Below the pieces are notes generated by a model, which saw nothing but the letters and a program-made list of their open reading frames with translations, did not search any database and was not told the DNA's origin. 50,236 bases of DNA from an uncultured Selenomonadales bacterium (GTDB lineage Bacteria; Bacillota; Negativicutes; Selenomonadales; Selenomonadaceae), in contig CAMHCS010000020.1 of the NCBI GenBank assembly GCA_946183785.1, forward strand, positions 1 through 50,236. Direction: 5' to 3'. Shown piece after piece: positions 41,446 to 50,236 of the stretch (its first letter is position 1; each line of letters starts with the position of its first letter). Both the position numbers and the translations under genes were made by a program.

Positions 41446-41475
41446 GAAAAAAATTCCCTTGGCGGGAATTTTTTC
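41445..41475. terminator. terminator after typA
   Basis: AATTCCC (41452-41458) pairs with GGGAATT (41464-41470), with runs of A on the left and T on the right, so it can act in both directions. On the minus strand it follows typA by about 55 bases and overlaps the edge of the sepF promoter. Confidence 0.8.
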
Positions 41476-41530
41476 ATGGAAATTTCACAAACGCAACCGT
41501 ACTTGTGCATTCAAGGAAATGCAAATTCCC

Positions 41531-43360
41531 TTACGCCTTCGCGGCTTTGACGGCATTTTTCCGTGTCCGGCCGCGCGTCGTGTGGTCGAGAACCGCTTTG
41601 CGGAGACGGACGTTTTGCGGCGTGACCTCGACGAGCTCGTCTTCCTTGATGTATTCCAAAGCCTGCTCCAGACTCAAAATACGCGGCGGCGTCAGACGGA
41701 TCGCTTCGTCGGAGGAGGAGGTACGCATATTCGAGACGTGCTTCTGCTTGCAGGGATTGATGTCGATGTCGAGCTCACGGGAGTTCTCTCCGACGATCAT
41801 GCCCTCGTAGACCATCTGCCCCGGCGAGATGAACATCGTGCCGCGATCCTGCAGCGTATAGATGCCGTAGCCCGTCGTCTCCCCCTGCTCGAAAGCGACG
41901 AGAGAGCCGTGCTCGCGGCCTTCCATATCGCCCTTGTAGGGCGCATAGCCATGGAAAATGTGGCTCATGATACCGTTGCCTTTCGTGCTGGTCAGAAGTT
42001 CCGAGCGGAAGCCGATGAGCCCGCGTGCCGGAATGATGAATTCCATACGCATATAGCCGTTGCCCTCGTTCATGTTGGAAAGCTCAGCCTTGCGCTTGCC
42101 AAGCAGCTCCATGACCGTGCCCATGTATTCCTGCGGCACCTCGACGGTCAGGTTTTCCATCGGCTCGCACTTCTGGCCGTTGATCGTCTTGTAAATGACC
42201 TCCGGCTTGCCGACTTGCAGCTCGTAGCCTTCGCGGCGCATGGTCTCAATCAGGATGGAAAGATGAAGCTCGCCGCGGCCGGAGACCTTGAATGTGTCCG
42301 CCGAATCCGTTTCTTCGACACGGAGCGCGACGTTCGTCTCGACTTCTTTGAACAGGCGGTCGCGGATATGGCGCGAAGTGACGAATTGGCCTTCGCGGCC
42401 TGCAAACGGGCTGGTATTGACGCCGAAGGTCATCGAAAGCGTCGGTTCGTCGATATTGATAGTGGGCAGCGCTTCCGGGCTTTCCGCGTCGGCCACCGTC
42501 TGACCGATGCGTACGTCGCCGAGTCCTGTCAGTGCGACGATCTCACCGATGTCAGCGCTTTCCGTCTCGACGCGCTTCAGACCCTGGTAGACGAAAACCT
42601 TCGCGATTTTCGCCTTCGTCTCGCCGTCGCCGCCCAAAAGCACCACGTTTTGATTCGGCTTTGCCGCGCCGCGCATGACGCGGCCGATGGCCACTTTGCC
42701 CACATACTCGTCGGCGTCGAGCGTCGTCACCATCAGCTGCAGGGGGCCGTTCTCGTTTCCCTTCGGCGCGGGGATTTCCTTTATGATTGTATCCATCAGC
42801 GGCGTCAGATTGTCGCTGGAGTCTCCCATTTCAAGCTTCGCGATGCCGTCCCGCGCCGCGCAGTATACGACGGGGAAATCCAGCTGGTCGTCATCCGCGC
42901 CGAGCTCCATGAAAAGCTCCAGCACCTCGTCGTAAACGTCATCCACACGCTGGTCTGGGCGGTCGATCTTGTTGATCACCACGATCGGCTTCAGCTTCTG
43001 CTCCAGCGCCTTCCTGAGCACGTACTTCGTCTGCGGCATCGGGCCTTCGAAAGCGTCCACCAGGAGCAGAACGCCGTCGACGAGATTCAGCACGCGCTCC
43101 ACCTCGCCGCCGAAGTCCGCGTGGCCCGGCGTGTCGACGATGTTGATTTTTATATCCTTATACATAACGGCGGTATGCTTAGAGAGAATCGTGATACCGC
43201 GCTCGCGCTCGATATCCCCCGAATCCATCACGCGCTCCGCCACCTGCTCGTTGGCGCGGAACACATGGCTCTGCTTCAGCATCGCGTCCACCAGCGTCGT
43301 CTTGCCGTGGTCGACGTGCGCAATAATCGCCACATTCCTCAGTTTTTCGTTCGTGCTCAT
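41531..43360 (-). CDS. typA: ribosome-associated GTPase TypA/BipA
   Basis: The 609-residue translational GTPase has the P-loop [15 protein letters not shown], the switch [17 protein letters not shown], and [13 protein letters not shown] in the G domain. EF-G-like domains follow, including [29 protein letters not shown] and the TypA-specific C-terminal domain ([51 protein letters not shown]). It acts on the 70S ribosome in stress and low-temperature assembly. AGGAGGCAGACAGAGC precedes the ATG. The gene has a consensus promoter at 43423-43451. Confidence 0.97.
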   Translation of the reverse strand: MSTNEKLRNVAIIAHVDHGKTTLVDAMLKQSHVFRANEQVAERVMDSGDIERERGITILSKHTAVMYKDIKINIVDTPGHADFGGEVERVLNLVDGVLLLVDAFEGPMPQTKYVLRKALEQKLKPIVVINKIDRPDQRVDDVYDEVLELFMELGADDDQLDFPVVYCAARDGIAKLEMGDSSDNLTPLMDTIIKEIPAPKGNENGPLQLMVTTLDADEYVGKVAIGRVMRGAAKPNQNVVLLGGDGETKAKIAKVFVYQGLKRVETESADIGEIVALTGLGDVRIGQTVADAESPEALPTINIDEPTLSMTFGVNTSPFAGREGQFVTSRHIRDRLFKEVETNVALRVEETDSADTFKVSGRGELHLSILIETMRREGYELQVGKPEVIYKTINGQKCEPMENLTVEVPQEYMGTVMELLGKRKAELSNMNEGNGYMRMEFIIPARGLIGFRSELLTSTKGNGIMSHIFHGYAPYKGDMEGREHGSLVAFEQGETTGYGIYTLQDRGTMFISPGQMVYEGMIVGENSRELDIDINPCKQKHVSNMRTSSSDEAIRLTPPRILSLEQALEYIKEDELVEVTPQNVRLRKAVLDHTTRGRTRKNAVKAAKA

Positions 43361-43422
43361 GCTGCTCTGTCTGCCTCCTGTGTTTCTTACAATATAAATA
43401 TACGGTAAAATTCAGCTCCACT

Positions 43423-43451
43423 ATATTAGTATAATCCTTTGCGCCTGTCAA
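43423..43451 (-). promoter_or_regulatory. promoter of typA
   Basis: On the minus strand TTGACA (43451-43446), 17 bases and TAATAT (43428-43423). The -35 is a full consensus match. The start of transcription would be near 43416, about 55 bases before typA. Confidence 0.75.
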
Positions 43452-43484
43452 GAAAGCATTTTAAGTGGAAAAACAGGAATGGGA

Positions 43485-43513
43485 TAGGCATTGGCAGTAA
43501 ATTCGTGTATAAT
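43485..43513 (+). promoter_or_regulatory. promoter of the UPF0175/PIN module
   Basis: TAGGCA (43485-43490), 17 bases and TATAAT (43508-43513), about 45 bases before the antitoxin start. A second possible -35, TTGGCA at 43491, is too close. Confidence 0.5.
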
Positions 43514-43558
43514 AAAACTAAAGATAAAAGCGAAAATTTACAGAAAGGGGAGAAACAT

Positions 43559-43843
43559 ATGAATATGGTACATGTGCAGATGGACGTTCCGGAAGCATTG
43601 ACGCAGTTCATGATGTTGGAGGATGAGCATGAGCGTACCGTCCGTAATGCGATGATGTTATATCCGTTCATTCAGCGGGGTGAGATTTCACATGGCTATG
43701 CGGCGGAAGTGTTGGGGATTCCCAAAATGGATCTGATTGCTCTGTATGGGAGCTTGGATTTGCCTTTTTTTACGCAGTCGGAGGAGGAACTAAGAGATGA
43801 CCTGCAAACGCTGAAATCGTTGTGGGGAAGAGTTTCATGCTGA
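43559..43843 (+). CDS. UPF0175 family antitoxin-like protein
   Basis: The 94-residue protein matches UPF0175 (PF03683) in size and pattern: a VPEALTQFM start and a core helix-turn-helix-like segment RNAMMLYPFIQRGEISHGYAAEVLGIPKMDLIALYGSLDLPFF. In toxin-antitoxin pairs these proteins accompany DUF3368/PIN toxins and probably repress their own promoter. AAAGGGGAG sits before ATG 43559. A longer in-frame reading to 43439 lacks a ribosome binding site. The stop overlaps the next start by seven bases. Confidence 0.82.
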   Translation: MNMVHVQMDVPEALTQFMMLEDEHERTVRNAMMLYPFIQRGEISHGYAAEVLGIPKMDLIALYGSLDLPFFTQSEEELRDDLQTLKSLWGRVSC

Positions 43844-44337
43844 TCGTATCGGACACGACGCCAATTATTTCTTTGATGAAAATCGGACAATTGGAGTTGC
43901 TGAAGCGAATCTTTGGCGCTGTTGTTATTCCGGAAGCCGTTCATGATGAATTAGTTCGTAATTCCAGTTATGTGGACGAGGCTGCTCTTATTGCAAAATG
44001 CGGTTTCTTGGAGGTTCGCCATGTGGCTGAACGAAGGACGGTAGCAGAGCTATTGAGAAAAGAACGATTGGATGAGGGAGAGAGCGAAGCCATCATATTG
44101 GCGAAGGAACATAACGCTGATGTTTTGCTGATGGATGAAAAGCGTGGCAGACGGGTCGCGAAGAAATTCAACATCAAGATTACTGGTACTGTGGGTGTGC
44201 TGTTATATGCTTACGACGAGGGTTTGTTGTCTGGAGACGAAGTGACAAAGTGTATGGAATGCCTGCTTGAAAATAATATCCGCATGAGCAAGTCTTTGCA
44301 TATGGCGGTGAAGAATCACCTGAATAAAGGAAGATAA
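43837..44337 (+). CDS. DUF3368/PIN domain putative toxin ribonuclease
   Basis: The 166-residue protein has a PIN-like fold: the first acidic residue in VSDTTPIISLMKIGQLELL, the middle KRIFGAVVIPEAVHDELV, and the catalytic cluster in LDEGESEAIILAKEHNADVLLMDEKRGRRVAKKF, followed by ITGTVGVLLYAYDEGLL. It is predicted to be a Mg-dependent ribonuclease held by the UPF0175 partner. ATG 43837 overlaps the antitoxin stop and follows GGGGAAG. Its stop is only three bases before the ABC permease start, a striking junction. Confidence 0.82.
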   Translation: MLIVSDTTPIISLMKIGQLELLKRIFGAVVIPEAVHDELVRNSSYVDEAALIAKCGFLEVRHVAERRTVAELLRKERLDEGESEAIILAKEHNADVLLMDEKRGRRVAKKFNIKITGTVGVLLYAYDEGLLSGDEVTKCMECLLENNIRMSKSLHMAVKNHLNKGR

Positions 44338-44340
44338 TCG

Positions 44341-44985
44341 ATGGATAAATTGATGGAAACCGTACTTTCCATATTGGCGGGGTCGAAGGTCACGCTGGAG
44401 ATATTTATTTTGACGCTGGCGATGTCGCTGCCGCTCGGGTTTTTCGTCGCGCTGCTGCGGCTGTCCAACATCCGGCCCGTGGCGGTCCTGATGGACGTCT
44501 ATATCTGGGTCATGCGCGGATCGCCGCTGATGCTCCAGCTCCTTTTCGTATACTTTGCGCTGCCGATGGTCGGCGTGCGGTTCTCTGACATTGCGGCGGC
44601 GCTTCTTGCGTTCACATTGAATTACGCAGCGTACTTCGCCGAGATTTTCCGGGCGGGGATACAATCGATCCCCCGCGGACAGTACGAAGCGGCGAAGACG
44701 TTGGGCATGACCTACTCGCAGACGATGCGGCGGATCATCCTGCCGCAGATGATCCATCGGACGCTGCCGCCGATCAGCAATGAGACAATCAACCTCGTCA
44801 AGGATACGTCGTTGATCTATATCCTCGCGATGAACGACCTTTTGCGCGTGGCGCGAACCATCGTGCAGCGGGATTTCGACATGACTGCGTTCTTTGTCGC
44901 GGGCGCGTTCTATCTTGTCATGACCGCGGTGCTGACGGCGATTTTCAAGCGAATGGAGGCGCATTATGGGAAATACGACGAATAA
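44341..44985 (+). CDS. polar amino acid ABC transporter permease
   Basis: The 214-residue inner-membrane protein of the HisMQ/GlnP family has about five helices, an N-terminal TLEIFILTLAMSLPLGFFVALLRLS, and the EAA loop GIQSIPRGQYEAAKTLGMTYSQTMRRIILPQ that docks with the ATPase. Substrate could be glutamine, arginine, histidine or cystine and cannot be chosen from the sequence. AAGGAAG, which lies inside the end of the PIN gene, provides its ribosome site. The ATPase gene overlaps its end by 20 bases. No substrate-binding protein gene is next to it. Confidence 0.9.
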   Translation: MDKLMETVLSILAGSKVTLEIFILTLAMSLPLGFFVALLRLSNIRPVAVLMDVYIWVMRGSPLMLQLLFVYFALPMVGVRFSDIAAALLAFTLNYAAYFAEIFRAGIQSIPRGQYEAAKTLGMTYSQTMRRIILPQMIHRTLPPISNETINLVKDTSLIYILAMNDLLRVARTIVQRDFDMTAFFVAGAFYLVMTAVLTAIFKRMEAHYGKYDE

Positions 44986-45751
44986 TGCGGAGTACATGCT
45001 GCGCGTTCGCGATATATACAAGTCCTTCCATGATAACATGGTTTTAAAGGGGATCTCCCTCGACGTGTGCCGGGGCGAAGTGCTTTCAATCATCGGGCCG
45101 TCGGGGTCGGGAAAGAGCACGCTGCTCCGTTGCCTGAACCGTCTGGAGACGATCGACAAGGGTTCGATCGAGGTGAAGGGAGAATTTCTCGTACAGAACG
45201 ACACCTCCGGCCGCGCGGAGTACGCACCGAGAGAAAAAGCGCGGGAGCTGCTCGGCTGCATGGGAATGGTGTTCCAGCAATTCAATCTGTTTCCGCACAT
45301 GACGGTGATGGAAAACCTGATGGAAGCGCCGATGCAGGTCAAGAAGCAGACCCGCGAGGAAGTCCAGCCTGTGGCAGAAGCACTTTTGCAAAAGGTGGGG
45401 CTGTATGAAAAGCGCGACGCGTACCCGTCGAGGCTTTCCGGCGGGCAGCAGCAACGAGTGGCCATCGCGCGGGCGTTGGCGATGAAACCGGACATCATGC
45501 TCTTCGACGAGCCGACGTCGGCTCTCGACCCGGAGCTGACGATCGAAGTGTTGAAAACCATGCGAGAGCTGGCGGCGGAGCATATAACGATGGCGGTGGT
45601 AACCCATGAGATGACTTTCGCACGGGATGTTTCGAATCATGTGATTTTCATGGCGGACGGAGTCATCGTCGAGCAGGGCCCGCCGTCGGAGCTATTCGGG
45701 AATCCGCAGGAGGAGCGGACGCGGACTTTTTTGGGCAATATGCTGAAATAG
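44966..45751 (+). CDS. polar amino acid ABC transporter ATP-binding protein
   Basis: The 261-residue ATPase has Walker A GPSGSGKSTLLRCLN, Q-loop region VFQQFNLFPHMTVMENLMEAP, signature LSGGQQQRVAIARAL, Walker B IMLFDEPTSALDPEL and the H-loop VVTHEMTFARDV, typical of the GlnQ/HisP family. An insert of about 20 residues (SIEVKGEFLVQNDTSGRAEYA) sits after Walker A. It forms the transporter with the permease just upstream and ends at a terminator (45758-45787). Confidence 0.93.
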   Translation: MGNTTNNAEYMLRVRDIYKSFHDNMVLKGISLDVCRGEVLSIIGPSGSGKSTLLRCLNRLETIDKGSIEVKGEFLVQNDTSGRAEYAPREKARELLGCMGMVFQQFNLFPHMTVMENLMEAPMQVKKQTREEVQPVAEALLQKVGLYEKRDAYPSRLSGGQQQRVAIARALAMKPDIMLFDEPTSALDPELTIEVLKTMRELAAEHITMAVVTHEMTFARDVSNHVIFMADGVIVEQGPPSELFGNPQEERTRTFLGNMLK

Positions 45752-45757
45752 GCAAGG

Positions 45758-45787
45758 AAAGCACGGCTAATTATGGCCGTGCTTTTC
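45758..45787 (+). terminator. terminator of the ABC transporter operon
   Basis: AAAGCACGGC (45758-45767) pairs with GCCGTGCTTT (45776-45785) around TAATTATG, with a T run at its end. Confidence 0.9.
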
Positions 45788-45839
45788 TGTGAAATATAAG
45801 AATGAAATATCGTGCATAAAAACTCATTATTATTAAAAC

Positions 45840-45860
45840 TGTGCAATGCCATCTTGCACA
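45840..45860. promoter_or_regulatory. inverted repeat overlapping the DUF4143 ATPase promoter
   Basis: TGTGCAA (45840-45846) and TTGCACA (45854-45860) are perfect inverted copies separated by seven bases. The right arm contains the -35 hexamer TTGCAC (45854-45859). A bound repressor here would block transcription. Confidence 0.5.
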
Positions 45861-45881
45861 AAAAATAAAAAGCACTATACT
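45854..45881 (+). promoter_or_regulatory. promoter of the DUF4143 ATPase gene
   Basis: TTGCAC (45854-45859), 16 bases and TATACT (45876-45881). It lies between the ABC operon terminator and the ATPase start, so the gene is monocistronic. Confidence 0.6.
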
Positions 45882-45903
45882 ATGCAAAGAGGGGGTGCGC
45901 GCC

Positions 45904-47121
45904 ATGATGTTAAAAAGGGAAATCTATCTTGAACGAATACGTCCGTATTATGAATCTGATATTATAAAGGTGATTACTGGCGTCAGAAGATCTGGAAAGT
46001 CGGTTCTTTTGGATACCATTCGAGATGAGTTGATTGAAAGAGGGATAAGCAGCGACAGGTTCATATATCTTAACCTTGAGGATATTGATTATGATTATAT
46101 AGTGAATGCTTCGGATCTGAATAAAGAAATTAAGAGCAGAGTTTTCGATAAAGGGAAATATTATATTTTTTTGGACGAAGTGCAGCATGTGAAAGAGTTT
46201 GAAAAAGCGCTGGCTTCTTTTCGTGCGACGCTTAATGTTTCCTTGTTTGTGACCGGAAGCAACTCTACGCTTCTGTCTGGCGAATTGGCAACATTGTTGA
46301 CAGGCAGGACTGTAGAATTTGAGATATTGCCGTTCTCATTTTATGAAATGAAGCAGTACTATGTGCTGAACCGTATGGAATGGAGCGAGGACCTTTTTCA
46401 GGATTACTTGAAATGGGGGGGGTTTCCGCTCCGGTTTGACTATAAGAATGATGAGGCAATTCACAGATACCTGAGAAATCTCTATGAAAGTATTGTGAAC
46501 AGAGACATTGTCGGAAGAAGCAAAAGTGCGGACAAGAAAACTTTTATGGATATTTCGCTGTATATTCTTGCTAACGCCGGAAAAGAACTGTCCATTGATA
46601 ATATTATTGCGGCCTATGAGAAGGGAAACAGAAAAATCTCAAGGCGTACGATATACAATTATCTGGAAAGGATGAAGAAAGCCTATTTGATTCATGGCGT
46701 CGGAAGATACAATATTGTCGGCAAGTCTGCTTTAAGCAATCGCGAAAAGCAGTATGCCGTCGATACGGGATTCAGAACGATCAATACAAATACAATCAAC
46801 TTTGAAGATAGTTTTTTCCTCGAAAATATTATATATAATGAACTGATTACAAGAGGCTATACTGTTTTTACCGGAAAAACATATAAGGGAGAAATTGATT
46901 TTGTGGCCGTTAAAGATGGAAAAAAGTGCTTTATACAGGTAGCGTATCTGCTGCCTACGGAGAAAACGATGCAAAGGGAATTTGGAGCTTATGACAGGAT
47001 AACGGATGCGTCCCCGAAGCATGTGATGTCGCTTGATAAGATGGACATGAGCCATGACGGCATCATTCATCTGAACATTATTGATTTCCTGCTTAGGAAA
47101 AAAGATTTAATGCTTACCTGA
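45904..47121 (+). CDS. AAA_14/DUF4143 family ATPase
   Basis: The 405-residue protein has a P-loop in VITGVRRSGKSVLLDTI (residues about 23-39) and Walker B in YYIFLDEVQHVKEFEKAL, then FVTGSNSTLLSGELATLLTGR and EFEILPFSFYEM, the standard AAA_14 pattern. The C-terminal DUF4143 part includes a PD-(D/E)XK-like GEIDFVAVKDGKKCFIQVAY. These proteins are common accessory genes in gut and oral bacteria; their role is unsettled. GAGGGGG precedes ATG 45904, and a GTG/ATG further upstream is unsupported. The gene is AT-rich and has a G8 run at 46415-46422. Confidence 0.87.
   Translation: MMLKREIYLERIRPYYESDIIKVITGVRRSGKSVLLDTIRDELIERGISSDRFIYLNLEDIDYDYIVNASDLNKEIKSRVFDKGKYYIFLDEVQHVKEFEKALASFRATLNVSLFVTGSNSTLLSGELATLLTGRTVEFEILPFSFYEMKQYYVLNRMEWSEDLFQDYLKWGGFPLRFDYKNDEAIHRYLRNLYESIVNRDIVGRSKSADKKTFMDISLYILANAGKELSIDNIIAAYEKGNRKISRRTIYNYLERMKKAYLIHGVGRYNIVGKSALSNREKQYAVDTGFRTINTNTINFEDSFFLENIIYNELITRGYTVFTGKTYKGEIDFVAVKDGKKCFIQVAYLLPTEKTMQREFGAYDRITDASPKHVMSLDKMDMSHDGIIHLNIIDFLLRKKDLMLT
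46415..46422 (+). repeat. G8 homopolymer in the DUF4143 ATPase gene
   Basis: Eight G bases encode the Trp-Gly-Gly of the conserved KWGGFPL motif in an otherwise AT-rich gene. A slip would break the frame near the middle of the protein. The motif itself requires two Gly codons, so the run may be only codon choice. Confidence 0.6.
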
Positions 47122-47140
47122 TTGAACGTCGTGATATTTC

Positions 47141-47169
47141 TTGCGAAGACGCTGGCCTAATGATATAAT
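47141..47169 (+). promoter_or_regulatory. promoter of the amidase gene
   Basis: TTGCGA (47141-47146), 17 bases and TATAAT (47164-47169), about 90 bases before the amidase ATG. Confidence 0.6.
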
Positions 47170-47260
47170 AATATGATAACGATAAATATTAACTGTAGAT
47201 AAGCGATTGCATGAGATGGTATTTGTCAATCGGCACTGGATTATGCACTCGGAGGTTTTG

Positions 47261-48646
47261 ATGGTTCGTATTATATTTATGCTGCTGTGTTTGCTCGGCG
47301 CAATGCTGCCGCAGCCTGCGGAGGCGGCGACGCCGTTCAGCGAGAAGGCGGCGAAGCTGTCCGGGATTACAGCGGTGCGCATGGCCGGCTCGATGGAGCG
47401 GCTTCGCATCGTGCTGGACGCGAACAAGGAAGTCGATTATTCCATCATGGAACTGTCGAATCCGTCGCGCGTCGTCGTCGATCTGCACGGCGCGTGGCTG
47501 AGTCCGAACGTCGCGAGGGAGACGGTGATCGAGAGCCGGTTTGCGAGCAAGGTGCGCGTGGCGCAGTTCAATGAGAATACAGTGCGCGTCGTTGTGGAGA
47601 CGACGATGGGCAAGGGGCAGTACGATGTGTTTTCCCTCGAGGGAGGGGAAATCCCGTACCGCGTCGTGATGGATTTTGGCAAGGTTGGAAGGGCGAAGGA
47701 CGATTCCCACGGCGGGACCATAACAGACGACAGGGTAGGCCCGGGCGAGCCTTCGGCGGAATCGAAAGAAGAGAAGAAAGCGGAGCAGCCGGAGAAACCG
47801 GATCAACCGGAGAACTCGAATACAGCTTCTGGGACGGAACCGGGCGTGGAGCCGGAAAAGCAAAACCCGCCGACGACAGAGACGCCGGGCAGTATTGAGA
47901 AGAAAGATAATAAAGAGAACACAGATAACAAAGAGAACAAAGATAGTAAAGAAGAACGGCCGACGGAAAAGCCGGGCAACGGCGGCAAGGAGAAGCCGAA
48001 GCCGGAGGAGAAAAAGCCGGACGACAACGTGGAAGCGCTGACAGAGGACGTGGAATTCTCGCCGGGCCTTAAGGGCAAAAAGATCGTGATCGATCCCGGC
48101 CACGGCGGCGAGGATTGCGGCGCCATCGGTCCTTCCGGCGTGACCGAGAAGAGCATCACGCTCCAGATCGCGAAGGAAGTCGAGAAGATGCTCAAAGAAG
48201 CCGGCGCGAAGGTCGTGATGACGCGCACGACGGACACGGAGGTCTCCCCGAAGCACCGGCAGGCGACGGACGTGGACGAGCTGCAGGCGCGCTGCGATGT
48301 GGCAAACAAGGCGAAGGCGGATATCTTCATCTCGATCCACATGGATTCCTTCACCAGCAGAGAGGCTTCCGGCACCACCGGGTATTATTACACGAAGGGT
48401 TCTGCGGCGAGCAAGCGGCTGGCGGCCTCGATCCAGTCGGAGCTTGTCGCGCAGCTCAGGACGACGAGCCGGGGCATCAAGACCTGCAATTTCTACGTCG
48501 TCAAGCATACAAAAATGCCCGCGACGCTGATCGAGGTGGCATTCGTCTCGAACCCGAAGGAGGAAAAATTACTGAGTTCGAAGAAGGGCGTGCAAAAGGC
48601 CGCCATCGGTATTGTAAAAGGCATATCCGATTTTTTCGGGGAGTAA
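47261..48646 (+). CDS. N-acetylmuramoyl-L-alanine amidase, AMIN plus Amidase_3
   Basis: The 461-residue exported enzyme has a signal peptide (VRIIFMLLCLLGAMLPQPAEA, residues 2-22) and an AMIN domain (about 30-145, SGITAVRMAGSMERLRIVLDA). An acidic Lys/Glu/Pro/Asn-rich linker follows (about 150-265), then a zinc amidase domain with His281 in IDPGHGGEDCGAIG, Glu in VTEKSI, His in FISIHMDSF, and Glu in TLIEVAFVSNPKE. It cleaves peptide from glycan during daughter cell separation in the periplasm. GGAGG five bases before ATG 47261 sets the start; the frame from TTG 47207 lacks a site. The linker contains three 18-bp repeats. Confidence 0.93.
   Translation: MVRIIFMLLCLLGAMLPQPAEAATPFSEKAAKLSGITAVRMAGSMERLRIVLDANKEVDYSIMELSNPSRVVVDLHGAWLSPNVARETVIESRFASKVRVAQFNENTVRVVVETTMGKGQYDVFSLEGGEIPYRVVMDFGKVGRAKDDSHGGTITDDRVGPGEPSAESKEEKKAEQPEKPDQPENSNTASGTEPGVEPEKQNPPTTETPGSIEKKDNKENTDNKENKDSKEERPTEKPGNGGKEKPKPEEKKPDDNVEALTEDVEFSPGLKGKKIVIDPGHGGEDCGAIGPSGVTEKSITLQIAKEVEKMLKEAGAKVVMTRTTDTEVSPKHRQATDVDELQARCDVANKAKADIFISIHMDSFTSREASGTTGYYYTKGSAASKRLAASIQSELVAQLRTTSRGIKTCNFYVVKHTKMPATLIEVAFVSNPKEEKLLSSKKGVQKAAIGIVKGISDFFGE
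47905..47958 (+). repeat. tandem 18-bp repeat (3 copies) in the amidase linker
   Basis: Three consecutive 18-base units, each starting AGATA and continuing with AAAGAG-type sequence, encode a repeated Asp-Asn-Lys-Glu-Asn-like hexapeptide in the linker. Copies two and one differ by two bases and the third is more diverged. Unit length is a multiple of three, so copy number can change without a frameshift. Confidence 0.7.
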
Positions 48647-48694
48647 TATATCTATCTTGCCTTCCCCCATGGGGTCGCGAAGCGTCGTAACTTA

Positions 48695-48851
48695 GCCTTC
48701 CCCTCTGGGGAAGGTGGCGCGCGTAGCGCGTCGGATGAGGTCTTGTAGTGTATCGACTGATGCAAGTGCTACGTCGCAGAACCTCACCCACCGCCTGCGG
48801 CACTAAACGTGCCACTGGCACGTTTAACTCCTCCCCAGCGGGGAGGGCAAG
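48695..48851 (+). repeat. composite GC-rich palindromic repeat, copy C
   Basis: About 157 bp with the same module order as 16422-16576 but on the opposite strand: CCTTCCCCTCTGGGGAAGG, GTCGGATGAGGTCTTGTA, CAGAACCTCACCCACCG, CGTGCCACTGGCACGTTT, and a CTCCCCAGCGGGGAGGG end. An extra CCCCCATGGGG half element precedes it (48660-48674). The modules are conserved while the spacers differ, as in dispersed REP-like families. Confidence 0.78.
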
Positions 48852-48898
48852 ATATTAGCATGTAAATCAATTCTTATATAGAAAGAAAGGAAATGGTT

Positions 48899-50116
<1,218 letters not shown>

Positions 50117-50136
50117 GCGAGGAGTAAATAAATTCC

Positions 50137-50165
50137 TTGCATTTTCTACGGAGATACCCTATAAT
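50137..50165 (+). promoter_or_regulatory. promoter of the tRNA-Asn gene
   Basis: TTGCAT (50137-50142), 17 bases and TATAAT (50160-50165), ending 20 bases before the tRNA 5' end. Confidence 0.7.
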
Positions 50166-50185
50166 ATCTCATGCAATTCCTTTAT

Positions 50186-50236
50186 TCCTTGATAGCTCAG
50201 TCGGTAGAGCAATCGGCTGTTAACCGATCGGTCGCA
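50186..50236 (+). tRNA. tRNA-Asn (GTT), 5' part
   Basis: The acceptor arm begins TCCTTGA, followed by TA and the D arm (GCTCAGTCGGTAGAGC). The anticodon arm is ATCGG-CTGTTAA-CCGAT, with anticodon GTT at 50219-50221. The window ends in the variable/T-arm region, so the 3' third of the gene is missing. A consensus promoter lies upstream. Confidence 0.95.

Noticed and set aside
41393..43408. 671-codon + strand frame opposite typA
   Set aside because: Shadow of typA, which has all GTPase motifs on the minus strand.
45839..45900. Upstream extension of the DUF4143 ATPase frame
   Set aside because: The extension would overlap its promoter and has no ribosome site; ATG 45904 has GAGGGGG at correct distance.

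Overview
The window looks like the chromosome of a diderm firmicute, most likely a Negativicutes member near Selenomonas. This is inferred from gene content, not from an rRNA or marker search. Firmicute-type genes (SepF, a SpoVB-like flippase, PgeF and YggS together, class II aldolase, TypA) sit beside Gram-negative surface functions (Wzy/WaaL-like and Wzx proteins, sugar-nucleotide dehydrogenases, FlgT/LPP20-like exported proteins). Base composition is mixed. Housekeeping genes are GC-rich, whereas 1-3.7 kb, 8.6-10.5 kb, 13.2-14.1 kb, 43.5-44.3 kb and 45.9-47.1 kb are clearly more AT-rich, as expected for exchanged surface-polysaccharide and defence-like genes.

Region 1 (1-15.4 kb, all +) is an O-antigen/capsule locus. 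It holds a Wzy/WaaL-like membrane protein, a WecC-type dehydrogenase, a glycosyltransferase and a Wzx flippase. A tightly packed cassette follows: a sugar ketoisomerase (FdtA type), a sugar aminotransferase (FdtB type), a KAS III-like synthase with an intact Cys-His-Asn triad, a dedicated acyl carrier protein, a left-handed beta-helix acyltransferase, a beta-propeller protein and a FemAB/GNAT-like protein. The natural reading is synthesis of a 3-amino-3,6-dideoxy sugar carrying an acyl group built locally on the ACP. Next come a UDP-glucuronate 4-epimerase-like gene, an MBOAT/SGNH O-acetylation pair with a G9 tract near the catalytic His codon, and UDP-glucose dehydrogenase.

Region 2 (15.4-17.7 kb, -) has two exported proteins of the LPP20 and FlgT-like families. 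Region 3 (17.8-27.8 kb, +) is an eleven-gene complex I operon, nuoABCDHIJKLMN, with no nuoE, nuoF or nuoG. A leader of about 100 nt with a possible Arg-rich leader peptide and an intrinsic terminator precedes it.

Region 4 (27.8-29.3 kb) contains a candidate type I toxin-antitoxin unit. It consists of a 22-residue hydrophobic peptide gene with its own promoter and a convergent antisense RNA with a strong promoter and terminator. The fba gene lies next to it. Region 5 (29.3-35.9 kb, +) is an operon-like run: rodZ-like, YgiQ-type radical SAM, nrdR, TIGR03960-type radical SAM, pgeF, yggS. A repeat and a MITE-like element (35932-36099) end it.

Region 6 (36.1-43.4 kb) holds a DUF4931 GalT/HIT-like gene (-), a SpoVB/MurJ-like flippase, a YegS-type lipid kinase and mtnA (+), then sepF and typA (-). 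Region 7 (43.5-50.2 kb, +) holds a UPF0175/PIN toxin-antitoxin pair, directly followed by a polar amino acid ABC permease and ATPase without a binding protein. After these come a DUF4143 ATPase, an AMIN/Amidase_3 cell-wall amidase, a SEC-C protein and the 5' part of a tRNA-Asn gene cut by the window end. GC-rich composite palindromic repeats occur at 16.4, 35.9 and 48.7 kb.
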